Positions 1 through 5,802 of a DNA stretch of 15,064 nt are shown here, piece by piece. The notes beneath the pieces were generated by a model. It did no database searches. It had not been told where the DNA came from and saw nothing but the letters and a program-made list of their open reading frames with translations. Each line of letters starts with the position of its first letter. Within the stretch, counting starts at the first letter, position 1. The stretch comes from Chloroflexota bacterium (GTDB taxonomy: Bacteria > Chloroflexota > Limnocylindria > Limnocylindrales > CSP1-4). Made by a program: the position numbers and the translations under genes. The stretch lies in the NCBI GenBank assembly GCA_021814735.1, contig JAKAHX010000010.1:1-15064 (forward strand), written 5' to 3'.

Positions 1-424
1 GCTCGATGGCCACCAGGCCGCCGTCGCCGGCCGCGAGATGCAGCATGCCCCATGGCGCAGGGTGCCGGACGAAGGCAGCCACGGGCCGCGCAACGTGCGG
101 CGCCGTCCCGATCACGGCGTGGTTGGCCGCCGTGCCTGGCGCGCGGGTGCTCCTGCCTGCCGGGGTGTCGCTGCGGCGGGGCGCCGTCCCACGGGCCCGG
201 AGCGCCCCCTGCGAGGCCGCTCCCGCGTCCTGATCCCGCGCCGGCGTCTCGCCGGACAGAGCCCGCACCACGTCGTGCGTCCGCCGAGCCGCCCCGACCA
301 GTTCATCCTCCAGGGCTGCCGGAGCCGGCAGCGGGTCGCCCAGGCGCAGGAGCCGCTCCAAGGCCGCCCGTCCAGGCCGGGCGCCTGGGCTGCCTGCTCC
401 GTCCCTCGGCCGCTGCGTCCTCAT
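1..424 (-). CDS. Partial O6-alkylguanine-DNA alkyltransferase-like protein with anti-sigma-like N-terminus (C-terminus off the left edge)
   Basis: An open minus-strand frame starts with ATG at 424-422, inside the sigma factor stop (ATGA at 421-424), and stays open to base 1, giving 141 codons. Residues about 20-50 (ALERLLRLGDPLPAPAALED and on) resemble the short Leu/Pro/Ala segment that opens many ECF-linked anti-sigma proteins. Residues 60-120 are a low-complexity Ala/Arg/Pro/Thr linker. Residues 121-141 (HPAPWGMLHLAAGDGGLVAI and on) match the first beta strands of Ogt/MGMT-type methyltransferases, typically written as TPLGPLxLAAxxxGLxxLxF. Such enzymes transfer the alkyl group from O6-alkylguanine irreversibly to a cysteine in a PCHR motif, which would lie beyond the window. 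The overlap implies translational coupling to the sigma gene. That the frame is coding is fairly sure; the domain call rests on about 20 residues; the anti-sigma role is inference. Confidence 0.72.
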   Translation of the reverse strand, partial: MRTQRPRDGAGSPGARPGRAALERLLRLGDPLPAPAALEDELVGAARRTHDVVRALSGETPARDQDAGAASQGALRARGTAPRRSDTPAGRSTRAPGTAANHAVIGTAPHVARPVAAFVRHPAPWGMLHLAAGDGGLVAIE

Positions 425-1212
425 CGCTCCGCCTCCATCCATGGCGCGAGGAGCGTGCGCAGCCTTCGCAGGCCCTGGCTGACATGCTGCCGGGCCGTGA
501 CGTCGTTGCACCCGAGCGCGGCCGCGACGTCGCGGTAGGGCCGGTCCTCCAGCACGCGCCGGACGACGGCCACTCGCTGCCGATCGCTGAGTTCGAGGAG
601 CGCGAGGCGGACGGCGTCCCGCAGCTCGGCCGCGGCGACGTGTTCGACGGGGTCGCCATCACCGGCAGGACGACGCCCCTCCCACCACGCGAGGGCCGCG
701 GCGGAGCCTCCGAGGGCCTCCATAGGAACGGTGTCGGTCCCGGCGTGCGCGACCGGAGGCGGCTCGTCACCGGCCGCCTGCCAGGGCTCGGTGATGCCGA
801 TGCCCGCGCGCACGCGCCGGCGTCGGTGCGCGTCACGCGCGAGATTGCCCGCGATGCGGTACAGCCATGCACGGACGTTGGCATCCGCGGCCAGGCGCGG
901 ATAGGCACGAACGGCACGGACACACGTGTCCTGGAGCAGGTCTGCGGCGTCCTCGGCCGTCGGGGCCAGGCGTCGGAGGTAGCGGTACAGCTCCGCCTCG
1001 TGCGCCGCGAGCACCTGGTCGAATGCGGGCACGACCGGCCCCGCGGGCGGCGTCGCAGCATCCGACGCATGGGGGGTCTCGTCACGGGAGGGCGGCGTCC
1101 CTGCCCGCGCCCGGTGGGTCCGTGCCCCTGACGGGAGCGGCGAGGACCGGGCCGGCCGGGGCGCCGTGGGCGGAAGCGTCATCACGCCCAGTGTGACGCG
1201 CCGGGGCGCCAT
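421..1212 (-). CDS. ECF-type RNA polymerase sigma factor (sigma-70 family)
   Basis: This is an extracytoplasmic-function sigma factor, which directs RNA polymerase to a stress regulon. With the ATG at 1212 it has 263 residues. Region 2 spans about 64-131: a helix beginning FDQVLAAHEAELYRYLRRLA, the DLLQDTCVRAVRAY core-binding stretch at 91-104, and the NVRAWLYRIAGNLARD -10-recognition helix at 112-127. Region 4 spans about 203-255, with LLELSDRQRVAVVRRVL followed by the helix-turn-helix YRDVAAALGCNDVTARQHVS. The linker between regions 2 and 4 (about 132-190) is long and acidic/Pro-rich, and the first 60 residues are Pro/Arg-rich and outside the fold. No Shine-Dalgarno sequence separates the ATG at 1212 from the one at 1182 (residue 11), so the start is uncertain. 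Its stop overlaps the start of the alkyltransferase-like gene (ATGA), which is its likely regulator or co-expressed effector. No sigma-factor C-terminal extension is present. Confidence 0.93.
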   Translation of the reverse strand: MAPRRVTLGVMTLPPTAPRPARSSPLPSGARTHRARAGTPPSRDETPHASDAATPPAGPVVPAFDQVLAAHEAELYRYLRRLAPTAEDAADLLQDTCVRAVRAYPRLAADANVRAWLYRIAGNLARDAHRRRRVRAGIGITEPWQAAGDEPPPVAHAGTDTVPMEALGGSAAALAWWEGRRPAGDGDPVEHVAAAELRDAVRLALLELSDRQRVAVVRRVLEDRPYRDVAAALGCNDVTARQHVSQGLRRLRTLLAPWMEAER

Positions 1213-1226
1213 TCGTGAAGGCTGCG

Positions 1227-1253
1227 AACGGGTGAAGGATCGTTCATCGTTCC
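1227..1253 (-). promoter_or_regulatory. Possible ECF-type (autoregulated) promoter of the sigma factor gene
   Basis: On the minus strand a GGAAC element (1253-1249), the usual ECF -35 core, is followed after 18 bases by CGTT (1230-1227), close to the common CGTC -10 core. Transcription would start near 1220, just before the ATG at 1212, giving a very short leader and making the ATG at 1182 a reasonable alternative start. The spacer is about two bases longer than the usual 15-17 and GGAAC is a short motif, so this is only a suggestion. Confidence 0.22.
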
Positions 1254-1317
1254 TTACCTGGCCGGCGGGGCGCCGTTTCAGATGGCTTTAAGGAACCGCG
1301 GGCAGCATGCACGACAT

Positions 1318-1379
1318 CGGCGGAGCGGATCCGGGCCCTCGACCACGCACCGGCCGGGATCGGCCCATCCGCTCCGCCG
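1318..1379. repeat. 13-bp perfect inverted repeat (long hairpin or operator dyad) upstream of the reductase operon
   Basis: CGGCGGAGCGGAT at 1318-1330 is matched exactly by its reverse complement ATCCGCTCCGCCG at 1367-1379. Inside it, GGGCC at 1333-1337 can pair with GGCCC at 1362-1366 after a two-base CC bulge, leaving a loop of about 24 bases. It lies between the divergent sigma factor and ferric-reductase genes, 60 bases before the reductase start. It has no T-run after it. It could be a leader hairpin that tunes expression of the flavin operon, or two half-sites for a dimeric repressor. The remaining 1213-1439 sequence shows no gene. Confidence 0.6.
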
Positions 1380-1439
1380 GTCCTCATCTCGAACCACACG
1401 CGGCCACCCGCGAGGGTGCCGCCTCACCGGGACGAAGGC

Positions 1440-2813
1440 ATGACCGCACCTGCTCGTACCCTCCAGCGCGTCCCCCTGCCCAGGGCGTGGTCGGTGCGCG
1501 CCAGCGACCTGGCCGCGCTCGCCATCGGGAACGCCGTCCTGATCGGCGCCATGTGGGTTCGCCATGGGCAGCTCGCCGAGCTCGGCTCTCCGTCGGGGAT
1601 CCTGATCGCGGCAGGGCAGCTGGCGGCCCTCTACGGCACCTACCTGGTGCTGCTGCAGCTGATCCTGATGTCGCGGAGCCCCTGGCTGGACCAGGTCCTT
1701 GGATCGGACCGCGTCGCCGCGCTGCACCGCTGGGTCGGCTTCTCGGGGATCCTGCTGCTGGTGGCCCACGGGGTCTTCACCGTCGTCGGCTACGGGCTGG
1801 CCACGGGCAGTGGCGTCCTCGCCGAGGCGCTCACGATCCTCACGTCCTACCCGTACGTCCTCATGGCCACCGCCGGAATGGCGCTCTTCGTAGCGATCGG
1901 GATCAGCTCCGTGGGGGCCGTGCGCCGGCGCCTGTCGTACGAGACCTGGTACGGGCTGCACCTGTACGCGTACCTGGCGATCGCCCTCGCCTTCCTGCAC
2001 CAGCTCGCGGTGGGGACCGACTTCACGACCGATCCCGTCGCGCGGATCTACTGGATCGCGCTGTACGTGGTGGCCGGCGCGCTGATGTTGATCTTCCGCT
2101 TCGCGCAGCCCGTGACACTCTCGCTTCGCCACCGACTGCGCGTCGCCAACGTGGTCGAGGAGGCCCCCGGGGTCGTCTCGATCTACATGACGGGCCGCGA
2201 TCTCGACCAGCTCGCCACGCGGGCCGGCCAGTGGTTCCGCTGGCGCTTCCTCACGCCGGAGGACTGGTGGCGCAGCCACCCGTTCTCTCTGTCCGCCGCC
2301 CCCAACGGCCGGTTCCTCCGTGTGACGGTGAAGGCACAGGGCGACCAGACGCAGAAGCTGCAGCGCGTGCGCATCGGGACCCCGGTCTTCCTCGAGGGGC
2401 CGTACGGCAACATGACCGGCGCCGCGCGGACCCGGCCCAAGGTGCTGTTGATCGCCGGAGGGATCGGGGTCACGCCGCTGCGTGCGCTCCTCGAAGAGCT
2501 GCCCGCCGCTCCCGGAGACCTGACGCTGGTCTACCGGGCCAGCCGCCCGCAGGACCTGGTCTTCCGGCGGGAACTCGAGCAGCTCTCGGCGATCCGCGGC
2601 GCCACGGTCCACTACCTCGTCGGCCGCCGCGGGACGCGTGCCATGCCCGGCGATCCGCTCGCCCCGGAGGCCCTTCGGCGCCTGGTCCCCGACGTGCGCC
2701 AGCACGACGTCTACGTCTGCGGGCCGCTGCCCATGATGGAGGCGGTCCGGCGCAGCCTGCGGGCGCTCCACGTGCCCGACGCCCAGGTCCACGACGAACG
2801 CTTCGCCTTCTGA
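1440..2813 (+). CDS. Ferric-reductase/NOX-like transmembrane NAD(P)H:flavin oxidoreductase
   Basis: This membrane protein of 457 residues would pass electrons from NAD(P)H via FAD and haem to an acceptor outside. The N-terminal half (about 20-222) has roughly six hydrophobic segments. Two pairs of histidines sit in membrane helices with the spacing known from FRE/NOX/STEAP haem proteins: H96/H110 (14 apart) and H174/H187 (13 apart). The C-terminal half is a ferredoxin-reductase module: a FAD-binding barrel with HPFSLSAAP at 280-288, an NAD(P)-binding GGIGVTPLRAL at 340-350, the VYVCGPLPMMEAV nucleotide motif at 424-436, and a terminal ERFAF. The ATG at 1440 is chosen because GAAGG lies just upstream; a GTG at 1416 would add eight residues. 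It is followed 18 bases later by a flavinylated-protein gene and then ApbE, so the electron acceptor is probably that protein. Whether the final substrate is iron, oxygen or quinone cannot be read from sequence. Confidence 0.93.
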   Translation: MTAPARTLQRVPLPRAWSVRASDLAALAIGNAVLIGAMWVRHGQLAELGSPSGILIAAGQLAALYGTYLVLLQLILMSRSPWLDQVLGSDRVAALHRWVGFSGILLLVAHGVFTVVGYGLATGSGVLAEALTILTSYPYVLMATAGMALFVAIGISSVGAVRRRLSYETWYGLHLYAYLAIALAFLHQLAVGTDFTTDPVARIYWIALYVVAGALMLIFRFAQPVTLSLRHRLRVANVVEEAPGVVSIYMTGRDLDQLATRAGQWFRWRFLTPEDWWRSHPFSLSAAPNGRFLRVTVKAQGDQTQKLQRVRIGTPVFLEGPYGNMTGAARTRPKVLLIAGGIGVTPLRALLEELPAAPGDLTLVYRASRPQDLVFRRELEQLSAIRGATVHYLVGRRGTRAMPGDPLAPEALRRLVPDVRQHDVYVCGPLPMMEAVRRSLRALHVPDAQVHDERFAF

Positions 2814-2831
2814 ACGCCGGAGTACCCGATC

Positions 2832-3431
2832 ATGCTTCCTCGTCGCGCCGTCATCGCGATCGCCACCACGGCGGTTGCCCTGGCTCTCCTCCTGAACTTC
2901 AAGACGTCACCCGCCCCGCTCCCCGGATCCATGTCCGCGCTCGTCGGGTCACCGGCCGTGGCGACCGCGCCAAGCGCACAGCCCGCCGGCGACGCCGCCG
3001 TCTCCGGGAGTTCGGGCAGCGCGGCCGGCGCGTCGTCCGGCAGCGGCGGGTCCTCCCCGTCGGGATCGACCAGCAGCACGGCCGGCGCGTCGTCCGGCAG
3101 CGGTGCGTCCTCTGCCGCCGGATCGAATGGCAGCGCGCAGGGAACCTCGCTGAAGAGCGGCCAGTTCACCGGGCCGGTCGTCCAGATCCCGTTCGGCAAC
3201 GTCCAGGTGCAGGTGACCATCCAGGGCGGGCGCATCGTCGACGTGCAGCCCCTCCAGATGCCGACCGCGCACATGCTCTCGCAGCAGATCGCCGCGTATG
3301 CGGCCCCGATCCTGCGCCAGGAGGTGCTCCAGGCGCAGAGCGCGCAGATCAACCTCGTCTCGGGAGCCACCTACACCAGCGAGGCATACGCACAGTCCCT
3401 GCAGGGCGCCCTCGATCAGGCGCTGGCATGA
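2832..3431 (+). CDS. Membrane-anchored FMN-binding domain protein (covalent flavin carrier)
   Basis: The product has 199 residues. Residues 5-22 form a hydrophobic N-terminal segment after MLPRR, so the protein is exported or anchored with its body outside. Residues 33-108 are a Ser/Gly/Ala-rich flexible linker containing a duplicated stretch. Residues 110-199 are an FMN_bind domain: GPVVQIPFGNVQVQVTIQGG, then RIVDVQPLQMP, ending in SGAT (177-180) followed by YTSEAYAQSLQGALDQAL. In this family FMN is attached by a phosphoester to the Thr of SGAT, here Thr180, by ApbE, whose gene follows with an ATGA overlap at 3428-3431. The residue three before SGAT that is often Asp is Asn174. Start: ATG at 2832 with CCGGAG about ten bases upstream. 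The protein probably receives electrons from the upstream reductase; its own acceptor is unknown. Confidence 0.92.
   Translation: MLPRRAVIAIATTAVALALLLNFKTSPAPLPGSMSALVGSPAVATAPSAQPAGDAAVSGSSGSAAGASSGSGGSSPSGSTSSTAGASSGSGASSAAGSNGSAQGTSLKSGQFTGPVVQIPFGNVQVQVTIQGGRIVDVQPLQMPTAHMLSQQIAAYAAPILRQEVLQAQSAQINLVSGATYTSEAYAQSLQGALDQALA
3022..3103 (+). repeat. Duplicated 25-bp direct repeat in the Ser/Gly linker
   Basis: The 25 bases at 3022-3046 are repeated exactly at 3079-3103, a period of 57 bases (19 codons), so the reading frame is kept. They encode most of a repeated TAGASSGSG/AAGASSGSG element in the flexible linker between the membrane anchor and the FMN-binding domain. Identity at the base level, including third positions, points to a recent in-frame duplication. 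Confidence 0.85.
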
Positions 3432-4285
3432 TCGCCCCTGCGCACGCGGGCCCCGGCGGGGACGTGGGGCCGCACGACCCGACGGGCGGGTCTTCCGCGC
3501 CGCCTCGGGGCACCTGGCCGGCGCGCGGCGCGCGGCTGCTGCGCGTCGAGCACATCATGGGCACGGCGATCACGATCGACGTGCGCGACGGCGCGGTGGG
3601 CCCCGGGGACCTGGATGCGGCCTTCGATCAGCTCCGGCGCGCCGACGCCACGTTCAGTCCGTTCCGGCCCGACAGTGAGATCAGCCGCCTCGGCCGCGGT
3701 GAGCTCCGTGAGTCGGACTGCAGCCTCGCCGTCCGCCAGGTGCTCGCACTCTGCGACGACCTGTACCGCACGAGCGGCGGCTTCTTCGACGCCCGGGGTC
3801 ATCGCCCGGACGGGCGCCCGGATCCGACCGCGGTGGTCAAGGGATGGGCCGTCGAGGAGGCGGCCTGGATGCTGACCGAGGCCGGCGCCCGCCGGTTCGC
3901 GATCAATGCCGGCGGAGACATCGTCGTCCGGGGTGGCATCGACGACCGGCTGCCGTGGCGCGTGGGGATCCGCCATCCCCATCGGGCCGACCGGGTGGCC
4001 GCCGTGCTGGTGCTCCGGGACGGGGCCGTCGCGACCTCGGGGGCCTACGAGCGTGGCCAGCACATCGTGAACCCGCACACCGGCCAGCCTCCCCTGGGGC
4101 TGGTCAGCGTCTCCGTGGTCGGCCCCAGCCTGACGTACGCGGACGCCTACGCCACCACCGCGTTCGTCATGGGCCTGGATGGTCTCGCGTGGGTTGCCGG
4201 GCACCCGGGTTTCGACGCGTACGCGATCACCGCCGACGACCGGGTGATCTGGACCCCGGGGCTCGACGATCGCCTCGCTCGATGA
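3428..4285 (+). CDS. apbE: FAD:protein FMN transferase (ApbE family)
   Basis: The 285-residue product would cleave FAD and transfer FMN to a threonine of the target protein, releasing AMP, with Mg2+. Family signatures are clear: HIMGTAITIDV near residue 38, SPFRPDSEISRLG near 76, GGFFDARG near 118, VVKGWAVEEAA near 137, the flavin-binding NAGGDIVVRG near 159, ATSGAYERGQHIVNPHTGQP near 200, and ADAYATTAFVMG near 238, which carries the metal-binding Asp and Thr. The start at 3428 overlaps the stop of the FMN-binding protein gene (ATGA), indicating translational coupling, so that protein is almost certainly its substrate. The first 38 residues are Pro/Gly-rich with no hydrophobic signal peptide or lipobox, unlike most exported ApbE proteins, so it may act in the cytosol or be exported another way. 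No clear terminator follows in 4286-4360. Confidence 0.95.
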   Translation: MIAPAHAGPGGDVGPHDPTGGSSAPPRGTWPARGARLLRVEHIMGTAITIDVRDGAVGPGDLDAAFDQLRRADATFSPFRPDSEISRLGRGELRESDCSLAVRQVLALCDDLYRTSGGFFDARGHRPDGRPDPTAVVKGWAVEEAAWMLTEAGARRFAINAGGDIVVRGGIDDRLPWRVGIRHPHRADRVAAVLVLRDGAVATSGAYERGQHIVNPHTGQPPLGLVSVSVVGPSLTYADAYATTAFVMGLDGLAWVAGHPGFDAYAITADDRVIWTPGLDDRLAR

Positions 4286-4373
4286 TCGGCGCCGCGATGG
4301 CGTCGCGTCCGCCTGCCTCCGGGCACGGATCTCGTGGCGAGACGAGGTCGCCCAGCGGGGCTGCGCTGCCGGG

Positions 4374-4395
4374 TCAGTTTTCAGGATCAGTTCAG
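4374..4395 (+). promoter_or_regulatory. TTCAG direct repeats: candidate response-regulator binding site
   Basis: TTCAG at 4380-4384 recurs at 4391-4395, exactly 11 bases apart, about one helical turn. Counting partial copies there are four TCAG units within 22 bases (from 4374, 4381, 4387 and 4392). Head-to-tail repeats of 10-11 bp are the usual target geometry of OmpR/PhoB-type winged-helix regulators. The site is 65 bases before the serine protease gene, at the head of a module that ends in an OmpR-type regulator and kinase, and it stands out as an AT-richer island. A plausible -10 element is not obvious; TACACC at 4406-4411 is a weak candidate. The rest of 4286-4460 shows no gene. Confidence 0.45.
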
Positions 4396-4460
4396 CCTAG
4401 ACGCGTACACCGTGCACCAAGGGATGCGGAGTTTCGAGTGATCGCCCAGCACTGGGAGCC

Positions 4461-5684
4461 ATGACCATGAACAACGAGACGGGCCTTCCGGCGGAGCCCT
4501 CCGCCACGCCCGTGGACGTGCCGGACGTCGCGCGTCCGGCACATGCAGTCGACGCCGAGCGCGTCCCCGCCGCGGATCCCGAGCGGCCCGCGGCGATGTC
4601 ATCAGGATCCGAGGCCGCATCTGCCACCTCCGCCCCGACCACGCCCACACTGCCCGCCCCGGCGGACTTCGTGCCCGCGCCGGGGATGGACGCGGCACCG
4701 GTCTGGACGCCGCCCGCCGAGGCAGCCCTCGGTGCGGCCGGGCCGTCGTCGACGCCGGAACCGAACGCGGCTTCCGCTGGGACGCCGCCCGTGCCGTTCA
4801 CGTCACCCGTACCGTCTGCGTCACCGACATGGTCCGCGGGGTCCGTGCCGCCCACGGCCGCGCCGGCGCCCCGCCGCAGGCGCCAGGTCCCGGTCGCAGG
4901 CATCATTGCTGCGGCGGTCCTCTCGGCCGTCCTCTCCTCCGGTGGCACGTATGCCGTGATCACCCTGACGGCGCCGTCCCAGGCCAGCGCGCCCGTCGCC
5001 CGTCTCGCCTCGACGGCCACCGCGCCGGCCACCGCGCCGGCCGCGATCAGCACCAGCGACGCGATCGTCCGGGTCGCGGCGGAGGCCAGCAAGTCGGTCG
5101 TGACCATCACGTCCACGGGGGCGACCGGCTTCTCGCCGTTCTCGGTCCCGGAGACCGGCGTGGGTTCCGGCTTCGTGGTCTCGTCCGATGGGCTGATCCT
5201 GACCGCCAACCACGTCGTGGCCGGCAGCACTTCGCTGACCGTGACGCTCCCCAGTGGCCGGCAGGTCTCCGCGACGGTCGTGACCACCGATCCGACGCAC
5301 GACCTGGCGCTGATCAAGGCGGACGCCACCGGCCTGGTCCCGCTCCCGCTCGGCGACTCCACGAACCTCACGGTCGGCCAGCTTGCGATCGCCGTGGGCA
5401 GCCCGCTCGGCACCTTCAACGACACCGTCACGAACGGCATCGTCTCTGCGCTCGGGCGGAGCATCACGGCCGCTGACCCGGCCACCGGACAGGCCACGCG
5501 GCTCAGCGGGCTCATCCAGACAGACGCGGCCATCAACCCCGGGAACAGTGGCGGCCCGCTCCTGGACGCCTCCGGCAACGTGATCGGCGTGATCACGGCA
5601 CAGGCGAGTGGCGCACAGGGCGTCGGGTTCGCGATCCCGATCAACCAGGCGAAGAGCCTCATGGCGGGCGTGCCTGCCGCGTGA
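4461..5684 (+). CDS. HtrA/DegP-like trypsin-type serine protease, membrane-anchored, without PDZ domain
   Basis: This is an S1C-family protease for damaged envelope proteins, 407 residues. Residues 1-137 are a disordered Pro/Ala/Ser/Thr-rich segment, followed by RRRR (138-141) and one transmembrane helix at about 144-170. That topology puts the long tail in the cytoplasm and the protease outside. The catalytic domain (about 197-402) has the full triad: His251 in TANHVV, Asp281 in HDLALIK, and Ser363 in GNSGGPLL. The protein ends at residue 407 right after the FAIPINQAKSLM strand, so the C-terminal PDZ domain usual in HtrA is absent. A 12-bp tandem repeat at 5016-5039 encodes ATAPATAPA just before the protease domain. 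Start: the ATG at 4461 is only two bases after GGGAG; the ATG at 4467 has better spacing and may be the real start. The TTCAG repeats upstream and the two-component genes downstream suggest envelope-stress control. Confidence 0.95.
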   Translation: MTMNNETGLPAEPSATPVDVPDVARPAHAVDAERVPAADPERPAAMSSGSEAASATSAPTTPTLPAPADFVPAPGMDAAPVWTPPAEAALGAAGPSSTPEPNAASAGTPPVPFTSPVPSASPTWSAGSVPPTAAPAPRRRRQVPVAGIIAAAVLSAVLSSGGTYAVITLTAPSQASAPVARLASTATAPATAPAAISTSDAIVRVAAEASKSVVTITSTGATGFSPFSVPETGVGSGFVVSSDGLILTANHVVAGSTSLTVTLPSGRQVSATVVTTDPTHDLALIKADATGLVPLPLGDSTNLTVGQLAIAVGSPLGTFNDTVTNGIVSALGRSITAADPATGQATRLSGLIQTDAAINPGNSGGPLLDASGNVIGVITAQASGAQGVGFAIPINQAKSLMAGVPAA

Positions 5685-5744
5685 TCGAACGTCGTTCCGG
5701 CCCGAGGCGCTTCCGGGAAGGCGCACGGCCCAGCACCCATCGCG

Positions 5745-5771
5745 AGACCCCGGTCGGGACGGCCGGGGTCT
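5745..5771 (+). terminator. GC-rich hairpin between protease and membrane fusion protein genes
   Basis: AGACCCCGG at 5745-5753 pairs perfectly with CCGGGGTCT at 5763-5771 across a 9-base loop. No run of T follows; the next bases are GCACCTGTCATCTCTCT. It lies 60 bases after the protease stop and 32 bases before the next start, so it may be a partial terminator that lowers read-through into the transporter genes, an RNA stability element, or an attenuator. The rest of 5685-5802 shows no gene. Confidence 0.5.
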
Positions 5772-5802
5772 GCACCTGTCATCTCTCTGGAAGGGACACT
5801 CG

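Noticed and set aside
1278..2792. Long open frame on the minus strand opposite the ferric-reductase gene
   Set aside because: It is rich in Arg, Gly, His, Asp and Pro with no domain; it mirrors a strongly supported plus-strand gene, as expected from GC-rich third positions.
1307..4285. A 992-codon plus-strand open frame reaching the ApbE stop
   Set aside because: Only its last 286 codons (from 3428) resemble a protein family; the rest is out of frame with the reductase and FMN-binding genes and is Arg/Pro-rich shadow.
4320..4372. Small hairpins after apbE (such as TCTCG-TGG-CGAGA) as a terminator
   Set aside because: Stems are only about five base pairs with no T-run, common by chance at this GC content.
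5608..5802. Upstream in-frame extension of the membrane fusion protein
   Set aside because: It overlaps the protease gene, is Arg-rich and lacks export features; the ATG at 5803 has a good ribosome binding site and directly begins a membrane anchor.
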